NCBI GenBank assembly: GCA_029962745.1
Contig: CM057162.1
Location: 13,514,026 to 13,578,025 of the forward strand
Source: Echinometra lucunter
Taxonomy: Eukaryota; Echinodermata; Echinoidea; Camarodonta; Echinometridae
Direction of reading: 5' to 3'
Length of the DNA: 64,000 nucleotides
The notes under the pieces are model-generated. The model did not search any database. It was not told the origin of the DNA and saw nothing but the letters and a program-made list of their open reading frames with translations. A program made the translations under genes and the position numbers. Positions 44,760 through 56,130 of the stretch are shown here, piece after piece. Each line of letters begins with the position of its first letter. Position 1 is the stretch's first letter.

Positions 44760-45490
44760 GAAATCTCTGAACATATTGTAAATAAAACATGTTTTTGTCA
44801 TGAAATGCAATACACCTCCATCGAATGTGCTGAGGTATAAAGCAGCAGACTGCACTCATGAACTAAAAGGAAAGGATGAAAGACTAGAATGAAAGGATTC
44901 AGCAGAAATGGGGAAATGTGAAGAGAAAAAGGGGAAAGAGAAGCATATAATTACAGTCAGTTTTATAAATAACTTTCTTGGTTCCATACATAGCAGAAGT
45001 TTCATTAAAGCAAAACCATATTGCAGAGAGAACCTCTATTATCTGACTGAAGTAAGTTGTTGTCAACACTGTCTTTAAATCTATCAGTCACCCAGGCATG
45101 ACATTGCCTAGTAGTTTATAAACTTCCTCCAATAGAAGCAGCTGCAATAATCTATCATAGATGATATCTCTCGACAACATCTTAGTTCATGAACATTTTT
45201 GTCCTGAAATGCAATTCATAATTTTTAATGCTGAAGTATAGAGCATAAGTATAATAAACAGAAGAGAGAGAGAGAAAGTAAAACGAAGAAAAATGAATGG
45301 GAAAAAAAGAAAAATAGAGAAGCATATAAAAAGTCAGTTCATGATAATGACTTTCAAGGTTCAATTACATGTAGCAGTAAAATGGGTTTCACTAAAGCAA
45401 GAATGAAGACCAAATTGCAGAACCTAATCCTGACTGAAGTTGTCAGGACTCTGTATAAGCTTTGGATCATGAGTCATAATTGCTCAGTAG
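44760..45490 (+). repeat. Diverged tandem duplication, offset about 404 bp
   Basis: 'tttttgtcatgaaatgcaat' at 44,792 pairs with 'tttttgtcctgaaatgcaat' at 45,196. Both units continue through a purine-rich middle, 'gagaagcatata', 'gtcagtt', 'cactaaagca'-type wording and 'ctgactgaagt'. Old, non-coding. Confidence 0.65.
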
Positions 45491-45924
45491 ATAAACTAAA
45501 TTGGTCTAATAAAAGCAGCTTGAAGCAAGCTGCTACATAATGGCATCATAATGTATCTACCTAATGATGAAAATATTGATCATTCCAGAATTTGAAAGAG
45601 TACAGCCAACAGTATTGATTTTCATGCTCTTTCTGGATAATCTGACAAAGGCATCTCAAAGTCTACATTGAAAATGTTCCTTGTGCACCAGTGCACATTC
45701 AACTTTCATTAATTTTGTACACAGAATTCAACATCATTCTATTTATTGCTTGAGTAGTATCAATTCTGCAACTGCATATTGGGAATGTTGATTCCTGACG
45801 TGAAATTTCATATCAAATCTTTGGGGAAAAAATGAATTCAATTGAGAGTTGTCCACAATGACATCAATCACAGATGCTGGCAAAGTTGCCAACTCAAGGA
45901 TCCTCACAATAGGAATTTACTGAA

Positions 45925-46055
45925 AATTTCAAAATGCGTAACTCCTGAACAGATAGTGATTGTCCAATTTCACTCAAACTTTCACTGTTTACTCTTCTTG
46001 GTCATCTCTATTCCCTAAGAGAACACTGTTGCTTGGGTTGTATTCTCCCTTAAAT
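45925..46055 (+). repeat. Dispersed repeat, second copy of the 31,775-31,910 module
   Basis: Shares 'atttcaaaatgcgtaactcctgaacagat' type wording, 'ctcaaactttcactgttta' and 'gcttgggttgtattct' with 31,775-31,910. Non-coding. Confidence 0.7.
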
Positions 46056-46852
46056 TGAACAGTAAATGGTCATAAAAATTATAAGCTTTCCCCTCTATCA
46101 CTAACCAGTGAAACTGAAAAAAATAGCTGGTGTGCTTATATCTACAGAATAATACCACTTTCGTATACTGCATTGCGGTAACTAGAATTTGAAGGGAAAG
46201 TCCACCCCAGAAGTGTCTCTGTTTCAATAAAAGGAGCATAATGCACGCTGCGCCCATCGCATACGCTGGCCGCGCTGCAATTTCGGCGGGCATTTCCAGA
46301 AATAGTCATTTAAAAGATATTTTGGTAATCTCTTTATGGAATATATATGAATACATGTACAGAAGGGCACCACGGCCAGTAACAAAATATTGTGGCTGTG
46401 AACAGTTTGATTTTGAAAAGGGCATTCCGACCAGTGGGAGGGGCATGGCGGCAAATTGCCGATGGCCGGTGGGTATTTCGAGCCCTGATATTTGTGATTT
46501 TCTTTGAATGTGTACTTTAAGGGGTGCATTTTGTATCTAACGCAAGGCTCGATCTACAAAAGCCTGTATCGGAGCAAAATACACTAACTCTATAGCTGTT
46601 ATTATTTATTCTTAAAATGCAACTGTAAAAAATGTTCCAATGGTTTTATTGGAGAATCAGAATATGATCAAGCATATTTTGTTCTTTTCAGTTCTTGTTT
46701 TTCCTTCTCTTTTATATCCAATATTAGAGGTACTCGGAAAACAGGAGAACATCCCCCCCCCCGAAAATAAGGCACCTTATCAAAAGTCAGAGCCAGTTTG
46801 GAATGCAGCCGTTAGCATCTTTTCCCCTCCGATCCTCCTGTTCCTTTGTAGA
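46056..46852. other. No gene seen
   Basis: Contains the right end of the hAT-like remnant (to 46,491). After that the sequence is AT-rich, with a C10 run at 46,751. Confidence 0.4.
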
Positions 46853-48263
46853 CAAAACAACAGGTGATCAGGAAATCTGACCAGTCCAAAAGAACGGTTG
46901 GGGAGAAGATGATCAAAGATGCGGGATTAGACTTTTGATAAGCTGCCTTACCCCCCCCCCCCCCCCCACCGAATTTTCAGGATGCAGAGATGGGAAGGAC
47001 TGACACTCTGTGTTCAAACGTGCATTCAAAGTTTCCATTCATATTGTTATTAGTCCATACATGTATATAAAAACTAGTTTCTCCCTATACTGTATAGTAA
47101 AATTGTACTACATGACATGTTGTACGCATATTTGTGTGCATTTGCATGCCAGTTATTCCATGTTGATTAGTTTGATTTCTTATTATTAATTTGATACAAC
47201 CCTTTTCATGCTTAAATGCATTTTCTCACTTGGGATTTTGCCCAGTAAAGATGTATTTTCACTTCAAGGGGGAAGGGGGGGGGGTGCAATATCAGCCATT
47301 CCCATATTTTTTTCATCAAAGGTTCATATCAAAAAGAAATTGCGAGAGGGCAGCAATTATAGTGGTTCTTCTGAGGCTTCCGTTGATATATGAAGCATGC
47401 ATTAAACTGTATTACCTTATCATTTTAATACCGGTATTGCCGAATGAACCATAGTGATTAATATCCACATTTGCCTGGAAAAAAAGTTTAAATGACCTGA
47501 AAAGTAGATAAATGAACTTAGAGAGAGAAAAGAGAACCAGGTACATCAGTTGCATATAACATTATGGAAATCTCCTTATTGAAAATGATAAGTTTCTTGG
47601 GGGATTAAATGAAGATCGAGAGGGTACTTCGGTGCAATGTGGGAAAGAAGTGTAGCAACTGGAGTTAACCAATGACTGTACATGTATTATTGGACATAAA
47701 GTTTTGTAGGATGTTTTCTACAGATTTTCTACTATGATGGATGCTACACATGCCTGTACATCTATCTATTCCATTATCTTGTTCCTGCAGCATACATGTA
47801 TACTTTTGTTCTCACGATAGAAATATCGCTTTGTACAAGTTACAACGTATTTGAAAAGATATGCCCACATATTTTGAGAGTACGTCCCTGGATTGATAGC
47901 AGCATGTCAACAACTCTGAATGGGAGACCATATTTTCAAGTTTACAAAGATTTTTTGAATCCCTCTAAATGTCTGCCCTTCCTTTTGTATTTATTCAAAA
48001 GGCATGACCTTGGGGTTTTCCACACACTTCCCTTGATGTATTAATCTTTGGTTTGATCAAGTTGACAGGCAGACAATTTACTGACTGAGCCAACTCATCT
48101 CCTCCATTTAAACATGCTATGAGGTTAAGGATCTAACTGATTATTAATGATAACAATAATGATAATGATAATAATCATAATGATAACAGGTTTTTGTATA
48201 AGGCTCATTTCTTTCAGAACTGACACTAATGGCGCTCCACCATTATTACCATGGCTTAATATC

Positions 48264-49122
48264 TTAAGGCGCTTTCACACCTACCCGATCAGGAAAAATA
48301 CCTGGTATTTTCAGATCGGGTATTCTACCTTGATCAGAAAATACCAGGTATTTTGCCAGTGTGAAACCAAATTATGCGTAATATCCCCGAAAGAAAATAC
48401 CCGTAAATTAGTAGGTACTTTCTCAAAATTACGAGTACTTTCTCCAAGGTCGCGGGGATTTTTGTAATGTGAAAGCAAATTACGAGAACTTCTATTCCAT
48501 CAAGCACTGGCGCACAAACCGTGTACTGTACTGTCTACGTATTGGACGTCGTTATCGTTTGTGTACCCGCACAATCTGGATTTGAGATTTCTATTTCTAG
48601 CTACGTCGTTGTTTTAGTAAAGTTCTGTTCCCCTTTCATGTTTTTTATTTATGATTTATTCTGAAATATCGATGCGGTAGTATGTCATCCTCTGATCATC
48701 GCTGATAGCGATGTGGAGGGAGGAGGAGGTGTACACAGCAGTGTCCTCCAATGCCGATATGCTGGCTGCAAGACTTGCCAGCCTTGGGTTAGAGGATACC
48801 TCTCGAAATAACAAAATAAACTGAAAGTTCTAAAGAGAGATTATCAGACTGCAAGTGTACATCAATATGTAGAGACGTATCGGTGATCGCATCGAGCGAA
48901 CTAGCTAGCTGAGCTAGCTGAGCGAATTTTTAAAAAGCGCGAGCCTCGTCTGCAAAATAAATCGTTCTGCGCATGCTCGTAACTTCGAGAACTTGCCCCG
49001 AAGAGGTCTGGCTTCGGGTAGGTGTGAAAGCGCGGAACAGTTATCGGGTATTTTGGGGCCTTAACAAGTTCTCGTAATTTACGGGTATTTTTCCTGATCG
49101 GGTAGGTCTGAAAGTGCCTTTA
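48264..49122. mobile_element. Harbinger-like MITE with TTA target duplication
   Basis: The element is 48,267-49,119 (853 bp). Its ends read AGGCGCTTTCACACCTACCC and, from the other side, AGGCACTTTCAGACCTACCC; the inverted repeat continues through GATCAGGAAAAATACC, about 35 bp in all. It is flanked by TTA on both sides, fitting the TWA rule of PIF/Harbinger. The sister duplication copy (near 62,065) lacks it, which gives an empty site and shows that it inserted after the duplication. No transposase; a 37-codon frame at 48,711 is not recognisable. Confidence 0.85.
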
Positions 49123-49408
49123 GCCATTATAAAAGCACTCTTGCATTTCTAGGAAATTCTAAGTATTCATTTAGGTAGCTCTTATCAAAAGTCTCTTCCA
49201 TCGGTTTTTATTGGCTTCTCTGCACCTGGATATTCACATTGGCTTTCCCAATCCCATGTTGTTTTGTCTACATAAAAATGGGAGGATTAGAAGGGGAAAG
49301 ACGCGGAGCAGGAAGCCCACTTAAGGCTGCAGTCAGATTGGGCTCTGACTGGTGATAGGCTTACTGCAAATAGGCAATTGTAGATTAAATGTCTTTCCAA
49401 AAGACAAT

Positions 49409-49481
49409 GGTGCCACGGCGGACTTGAACTGCCAACCTTGTGATCTACAGTCTAGTGATGTATCCACTAGACCATAACACC
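49409..49481 (-). repeat. tRNA-like SINE head, copy A
   Basis: On the minus strand, 73 nt start GGTGTTA and end TGGCACC, which pair over seven positions allowing G-U. An A box (TGGTCTAGTGG) and a B box (GTTCAAGTC) are correctly spaced. 'GACTGTAGATC' around the anticodon position suggests tRNA-Tyr ancestry, but the anticodon stem pairs poorly. This is a tRNA-derived SINE or tRNA pseudogene, not a working tRNA. Related copies are at 53,847 and 62,355, all inside the repeated unit. Confidence 0.65.
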
Positions 49482-50441
49482 TCAGAAAACACCCAGAAAC
49501 AGCAAAATGTAAAAACAGAGAAATACAAAAACAAAAGAATACATAAGAATTGAAATCACTTTCAAATTTCTTTCTTTTTTTCATGTTATTTTTTTAATGT
49601 TAATAGAAAACTTCCTGCCTAGAAATGTCATCTCCAGGACCCTTCATTACTTGATTATCACTCACTCAGTGTGTATTTATGTATACAATTCGCATATGTT
49701 CTAAAAATAGAAGGGAAAATGACACATTTACTTTGAAATAATGATGGATTAGTGCATGTTCTTTTTCTTTTTGCAGTGATGAATCATGTACCCCAGGGCT
49801 CAGTTGCTACCTCTCACATACATGTAGCCCTGTCTTTTGGGGTTAGCACACGGATTAATAATCCTAAATAGTAATAATTTGTTACTCCTCATACCCTTTG
49901 AAATGAATTTTGCTTTATACTTCAGAAGAGATGGGAGGACATTCCCACCTCTCCCTTATAACATCCTGATAAATTGCAATATATCTGTGCCCCATGTACA
50001 AGATTTATTGAATAATATTCAGTTTTCATAATCACATATTTCTTCTACCTGCATAGCTCACTCCCTCCAAAATGGGAAAGAATATTATCAAATAGTAATA
50101 TTTTGTTACCAACCCTTTCAAATGAATTTTACTTTTTACAGAAGAGAAATGCTCATCGTCAGTAAAAGATATTTCAGTTACAATAGTTTTTTAATTTAGC
50201 TACTGTTTATTGAGGCACTGATCATAATCACATCGCATTGCCAAAAGGCCCGGGGGGGGGGGGGGGGGATAGCATAAATTTGCCTCAAGATAGTGCTGTA
50301 ATCTTATAGCACATAAAATGAAGTCACAAACAAGACATATAAAGCATTTTGATCGTGTGTGCCAAAAGAGACAGATTCTCAGAGCATTCTGAGCAATTTA
50401 CAAAGTAACAATAATCCTCTTTTTTTTCATGTCACTCATAG

Positions 50442-50590
50442 GATTCTTTACCTGGGATGTCATACTCTTTGAGTGGAGTGCATTTCTGTAGGAGGATATC
50501 TTTCACCATGGATAGATTCTGTAATCTCTATTTGCCTTGGATTGTCCTGATGAGATCTGGTGATGTGGAAACTAACCCAGGACCAGAAAG
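50442..50590 (+). CDS. N-terminal exon with 2A StopGo signal, sea-urchin NLR/LINE type
   Basis: The exon runs from the acceptor 'catgtcactcatag' to the donor 'gtcagc'. ATG 50,508 has an ideal context (caccATGG). The 27 codons plus two bases read MDRFCNLYLPWIVLM, then RSGDVETNPGPE. Residues 19-26 are the full 2A motif D-V-E-T-N-P-G-P, at which ribosomes skip the Gly-Pro bond. The hydrophobic stretch before it resembles a signal peptide. Start-proximal 2A sequences of this wording are described for sea-urchin NLR proteins, where the short leader can act as an alternative secretion signal, and for some non-LTR retrotransposons. The exon ends in phase 2. Without splicing, the frame stops five codons later. 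No death or NACHT exon is visible downstream before the gap at 52,281. Confidence 0.8.
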
Positions 50591-51525
50591 GTCAGCTTAC
50601 ATGTAGCTTATCTCTAGTTCTTTCTTGTGACAACAATTGTAGAAATTCATGGCTTATAGGAACGGGTGATCCCTGCGTTTTAAGCGTATGGGAAATGGAG
50701 CATGCAGACGTCATTGAGTTAAAAGCATAACACAGCATACATTTTATGTTAATTTTCTGCCACATTCAGAAATGATAAGTAATCTTTCTCATTCCTTTTA
50801 TGTCAGTATGAAAATAGAAATGTTTCTTGAAAAGGTCTGCTCTTCAAATGCTCTTACATTCAGAATAACATAAGAAGTGGCTATTATGACCAAACTTTAA
50901 TGCCACATCTGTACCTAGCCCCATACATGTACACTAATTTCAGGATACTAATAGCGTAAGTCAAATACCTATTTCAGTAAATTGCTGGTCTGGACCAGGC
51001 CCGCACATGGTCGTAAAATTTTGAATTACTGAATGGTGCTGCCCAAAATAGTTCACACTTTTTAGAGCTGCTTTTATGAGCACCAGGTGCTGACTGTCCA
51101 AAAAATTACTCAAAGGAGCAGCACCAAAGTTTGCCCTAAAGTTCCTGACATGGTGAAAGGTCACTTTTTCAACACCTGATTTAGAGCTTACACTTTGGGC
51201 ATATATCAACTTTCGCATGCAAAATCGTAATCTCTTCCGCTCTGACCAGAAGATGAGGACAATATATGTGGAAGTGTTCAGTTACCATGGCAGTTACTGT
51301 CTTTTTGGACTGATCTATTAAAAGTTTCCATGTAAAAGAAGCACAGTTGACTGTGAATTACTGAAAGCATATTTTACTGCTCTGCTTTTACTATTTTAGT
51401 GCAGACTAAAAGTGGGAGAATTATTGAAAATAACAGTTAAAGTCTTTTTATTTTGTTGATTCCAAAACCACACAGAGCACACCTATTTTATGCTGTTTAC
51501 CAATCACCTTTCCAAATCGATTTGA
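50591..51525. other. Intron-like, no gene seen
   Basis: AT-rich sequence after the 2A exon. Open frames are short; none reads as death-fold, NACHT or LRR. Confidence 0.5.
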
Positions 51526-52208
51526 GCCAGTTTCCCGGAGGGGTCACTTCCATTGAAGAGTGGACAGCATCTGCAAGAAAAAAAAATGCGGAAAAGGGGT
51601 AGGCTGGAAAGCGAATAGGGTGCCAAAAACGCAAAAAAATCTAAAAAGGGTATCTAAATCACGATAATATAAAACGCGAAAAAGAGTATGTAATTTGCAC
51701 CGACTGTGGGACGTCTGTAACAAGACCCGTGAATGGAAAATCCTATAAAGAGAATTAGAAGCCACCACGATAAAAAATCAAAATTCGAAATGTAATCCCT
51801 AATCCCGCATCTCAAACCCGAACCCAAATCCCCAATTAATACTATATGTACCCGGCTATGTACAGCGCATAAGGAGCAGTTGCGGCTCCCATGTCCAGTC
51901 ATTGCATGAGAGTGAGACCCCCATGCACACACAGAAAACTTTTTATTCAATGGACCCCACTTTCATTCTCAAGGTATGAAAATGGGAATATCCTGGTTTA
52001 GGGTATGAATTATCCCAACAATTAATGAAATCCCTGTTTAGGGTGTGCAAATCTGGGACATCTGCAAAAACCGTGTTTAGGGTGTCCTAGCGGCCTACCC
52101 TTGAATCCTCGTTTAGGGTGCTTTTTTTAGGACGATTCTCGTGGATGCTGTCCACTCTTCAATGGAAGTGAAACCCCCCCCCCCCCCCCCCCCCCCCCGG
52201 CCAGTTTC
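51526..52208. mobile_element. MITE with ~30-bp inverted ends and 9-bp target duplication
   Basis: GCCAGTTTC occurs at 51,526-51,534 and 52,200-52,208 and flanks a 665-bp element. Its arms read CACTTCCATTGAAGAGTGGA and continue CAGCATC at both ends in inverted order. A 9-bp duplication suggests a Mutator-like (MuDR) origin. The interior has four 'gtttagggtg(t)' units about 38 bp apart (51,998, 52,034, 52,075, 52,112), and the right end carries a C25 run. It has no coding capacity. A smaller relative lies at 55,813. Confidence 0.75.
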
Positions 52209-52280
52209 TAGTTATTGCATTCAGTTTTTATGTAGATTGGATGTAAGCCTCTTTCATGAGCCTAAATAAAACCTGTCGAT

Positions 52281-52780
52281 NNNNNNNNNNNNNNNNNNNN
52301 NNNNNNNNNNNNNNNNNNNNNNNNNNNNNNNNNNNNNNNNNNNNNNNNNNNNNNNNNNNNNNNNNNNNNNNNNNNNNNNNNNNNNNNNNNNNNNNNNNNN
52401 NNNNNNNNNNNNNNNNNNNNNNNNNNNNNNNNNNNNNNNNNNNNNNNNNNNNNNNNNNNNNNNNNNNNNNNNNNNNNNNNNNNNNNNNNNNNNNNNNNNN
52501 NNNNNNNNNNNNNNNNNNNNNNNNNNNNNNNNNNNNNNNNNNNNNNNNNNNNNNNNNNNNNNNNNNNNNNNNNNNNNNNNNNNNNNNNNNNNNNNNNNNN
52601 NNNNNNNNNNNNNNNNNNNNNNNNNNNNNNNNNNNNNNNNNNNNNNNNNNNNNNNNNNNNNNNNNNNNNNNNNNNNNNNNNNNNNNNNNNNNNNNNNNNN
52701 NNNNNNNNNNNNNNNNNNNNNNNNNNNNNNNNNNNNNNNNNNNNNNNNNNNNNNNNNNNNNNNNNNNNNNNNNNNNNNNN
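52281..52780. other. Assembly gap (500 N)
   Basis: Exactly 500 N. It abuts the start of copy B of the local repeat, so the assembler probably stopped at a repeat boundary; sequence and copy number here are uncertain. Confidence 0.99.
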
Positions 52781-54110
52781 TTGAAAAGATGTGCTCACAT
52801 ATTTTGAGAGTACGTCCCTGGATGGTTAGCAGCATGTCAACAACTCTGATCAATAGGAGATCATAATGATAATTCTTTTTCAGGTTTTACAAAGATTGTT
52901 GAATCCCTCTAGATTTCTGATATTCTTTTTGTATTTATTCAAAAGGCATGATAGTTGGGGTTTACTGCATATATCTCTCTGATTCAATGGGCAGACAATT
53001 TACCAACTGAGCCAACTCGTCTCCATTTAACCCATATAGGTACAGTGTCACCTTTAGGATACGCTTTTGCAGTATCTGCTGGTCCAGAATCTTGGGCCTG
53101 CAGTACATTTCATACATGAGCAGAAAGAGAAAAATGCACTGACAAATTTGAGCCCATTCCCATCGCTGTATGGTGTGGCGTTCCCGAATAAGAGCAGTTT
53201 AAGTGTAACTAATCATTAAACTCTTTAAATTGGCAATGCAGTGAATAATATATAATCACTATTTCTGTGTTCAAATTGGCAATTTCTGATTCAATTTTAC
53301 AATTCTATTTCATTTTGATTTATGTTATATCCATATTTATTTTTTCAAGCTATGTAAAGGTGGAAAAAAATAATTTATTTTGCCAATTTGAGGATTGCAG
53401 ATGATTAATTTAGACCTCAAGAAAGTTCTGTACTGCTATGGGTTTAACAATAATAAGAATAGTGGGTTCTTGTATAGTGCTCAAGTCTGTCAGAAATGAC
53501 ACTAGTGGTGTTCCACTGTTATTATCCTGGCTTTAGCTTGTCAAGGAAATTCTTTCTACTAAATACTGTAAATGTTATTTTTTCGCACTGAGCAACTCCA
53601 AAACATATTCGTGGGTTCTTGAATTCACGCTGCACAGTTAATCACTTGCAAGTGCAAGATTTCATTTGATATTTAAATGCATATGAAATCATGCCAATAT
53701 TTTTGCAAGTTCTAGAATCGTGCTTGCCAAAAATAACACAAAATTTGCGAAAATTAATGTACAACAAATATTTCTGCATTTGCAGTACCCATTTACTGCA
53801 CCTGGGTCAAGAGTTGGGATTGTAGATTGTCTTTCCAAAAGACATTGGTACCACAGTGGGATGCATACCGCCATCCTTGTGATCTGCACTCCGGTGATGT
53901 ATCCACTAGACCATAAAACATCTTAAAAACAGCAAATTTTGAAAAACAATAAAAATTTAGATGAAAAATAAAGAAAAAATAAAAGATAGAATACATTGAA
54001 ATTAAATCACTTTAATTTTTTTCTTTAATGAAAATGTTTTAATGTTGATGAAGAACATCCTGCATAGAATTTTTATCTCCAGGACCTCGATTTTCATATG
54101 AAAATTTGAA
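52781..54110 (+). repeat. Local duplication, copy B (partial, older)
   Basis: Starts at the gap with 'ttgaaaagatgtgctcacatattttgagagtacgtccctgg'-type sequence that matches 47,852 and 61,660. It keeps the 'tttattcaaaaggcatga', 'cagacaatttac', SINE-head and 'atctccaggacc' landmarks in the same order. It is clearly more diverged than A and C are from each other, and it lacks the Harbinger insertion. Confidence 0.75.
53847..53920 (-). repeat. tRNA-like SINE head, copy B
   Basis: Same element as 49,409-49,481 but decayed: the A box (ATGGTCTAGTGG) is intact, while the B-box region has changed (GGCGGTATGCATCCC). Acceptor-stem pairing is mostly lost. Confidence 0.55.
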
Positions 54111-54299
54111 GATTTTTCTTTGACATAATGGTGATTATGGGGTGATTTCAATTCAGTTCAATTAAGTTCAATTTTATTTACATGGAAAATTCATTTCGGG
54201 ATTTTTACGTAGATGCATTGCGTAATTCATATAAAAATCGTGAATACAAAGACATCTAACAGCGTGAAATAGAAAATTACAAATAATCACATTAACCCG

Positions 54300-55812
54300 T
54301 TGAAGCCGGTAAAGCTAAACCCGCTTCCCGCCCTGTGGACGGTAAAAGTTCAGGCCGAGCTCAACGGGGCGTGGTTGTCAAGAAGGGGCGCGGCCTACGG
54401 CGTTCATAGCCAATCAGTGTTTTGTTTGCGGTTGCCGTCGGGTTATTGAATATGCATGATACGGCCACTCGAAAAGAGAGCAAAAGGACATGAATTATTC
54501 ATATTCTGGGTTGCTCATTGGCTTATCGCCGGCGGAGCTAATGAATAATTATGAGATTCTGGTGTTTCGAACCGAACTCCGCACGCTTTCTCTCTGTCTC
54601 TCTCTTGATGAAGAATGAAAAGCGGGACGGAAATTTTTAAAAAAGATAAATGTATGATATTGATGATTATTACCAGATTTTTATTCATTTTTTAATGAAA
54701 GCTATTGCCGTCGCATCACTTTCACAGGTCATGTGATTCTTTATTATGTACGTCTTTTCGAAAATAACTGTATTATGGATTTTTTTTTTAGCTTTATAGT
54801 GAGATCTTCCTCACTCTTTGCTGTATTTACTCACAAAGATCGGATTCGAAGAAAAAATAATTTAGAGAATAAGAACCGTAAATCAGTTTCTCGCTTCTCG
54901 AATTCTAAAATCTGAACGCCACAGAAAATGGTTCAATAAATAATTCTGCTGTAATAATATTATACGCTGGCGGATAACTTGAGAAAGATCTTTGCCCTAC
55001 GATTATGTTACACTCATCTGTGTTTTTAAAAACCATTCTCCAATAACAGCAAGAACAGATGAGTACCATTTTTCAAGGTGGTTTTTGCATGTAGGTCTTT
55101 CACTTATCTAAATTATCGTGGAGGCCATAGGGATTAAAAAAAAAAAATTATACTCATTTTTGCCAAAGAATCCCCCACAAAAAAATGATAATCAATTGTA
55201 GCCCTAGATCAATCTCCAGCATCATTATTACTATTTTTATTATAATTATTGTCATTGTTGTTGTTATCATCGTCATCATCATCATGCATTATTCGGCAAT
55301 TCACCAAAACTATTACAAGAGAATATAGAAGAAAAATATAAATTTTGAAAAATATATCAATACAAAGAGGGTGTTATACTCTTACAAGTTCTGGCTACCT
55401 GGGAATTTAATCGATGCTCGTTTCGTAGACCCGCTTGCTGAGTTATATATGGCTATCACAGTGATATCTCGGGGACCACTGTCATCATGGTCATTACAAG
55501 GTGTGTATTTCAAAATGGACCATAAATAAAAATAGTATACTTCGAACTGAGACCACTGAAAATAAGTATATATTTTTTTTTAAATCTTATATCTATCCAA
55601 CCTAAATCTGCAGGGGGTTATGTCAACAGGATGAAAAAGGTGCCTTTTTTTCTACTTGTCTCTACACCCGTTTTTTTTAAATATAGCTCTACAAATTGCC
55701 AGTAAATCAGAAACAACTCTCATAACATTTGTATTTCCCGTAAGTAAGGTCCGCCTTGTAAAGTCACTGCAGTATCCGCACAATTTTTATGGAATATTGG
55801 TATGCAGTAAGT
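54300..55812. other. GC-rich left end, then AT-rich; no gene seen
   Basis: 54,300-54,600 is unusually GC-rich (ggcgtggttg, ggggcgcggcc, cgccggcggagc) with a CCAAT box in 'atagccaatcag' and mirrored 'gaattattcat' / 'aatgaataatt' words. The rest is AT-rich with a (CAT)n stretch near 55,268. Confidence 0.5.
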
Positions 55813-56130
55813 GGGGCCAATGTCATTGAAAGGTGGACACCATGATGCTTGTACATAGGATTTCAAATAATACAATAAACCTATAATCATCAATCGATCT
55901 CAGAATACCCATAACAAGTATTTTTTCGTATTTTTCTATACCTAAGCAATGCATCAAATATTTAATTGTCATTTTAGGGGTGAAATAGACAATGGCCTTT
56001 TTTCTTGTTATTGGCGTTTTGATATACCCTTTTCTCTTTACGCGCGTAGATCGAACGACTGTGAAAAACAACCCTTTTACGTGCTTTTGGGCATGGTGTC
56101 CACCTTCCAGTGGAAGTGCTCCCCCCCCCC
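55813..56130. mobile_element. Short MITE related to the element at 51,526
   Basis: The ends carry 'attgaaaggtggacaccatg' on the left and, inverted, 'ccactggaaggtggacaccatg'-type sequence on the right, matching the wording of the 51,535 element (ccattgaagagtggacagcat). A C10 run sits at the right end as in the larger element. About 318 bp; no clear target duplication. Confidence 0.6.

Larger units (their letters stand above)
44174..46491. mobile_element. Possible hAT remnant, both ends
   Basis: The left end CAGGCCTCGAATTT and the right end (read inward) CAGGGCTCGAAATACCC are typical hAT termini. Matching subterminal 'gggcac' words occur at both ends (44,220-44,262 and 46,366-46,450). No 8-bp target duplication is seen and no transposase frame remains. 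The interior holds a 404-bp tandem duplication and a copy of the 31.78-kb repeat. Confidence 0.4.
46853..50330 (+). repeat. 2.6-kb local duplication, copy A
   Basis: Near-identical, base for base over long stretches, to 60,663-63,727. After removing one insertion from each copy (853 bp here, about 443 bp there), the lengths are about 2,625 and 2,622 bp. The unit contains a poly(C) run, 'tacatgacatgttgtacgcata', a tRNA-like SINE head, and an acceptor-like 'tttctttttgcag|tgatgaatcatgta' near 49,778. It has no long open frame. A third, older partial copy starts at 52,781. Confidence 0.9.

Noticed and set aside
48711..48824. 37-codon frame inside the Harbinger MITE
   Set aside because: Too short and not recognisable as Harbinger transposase or its Myb-like partner.
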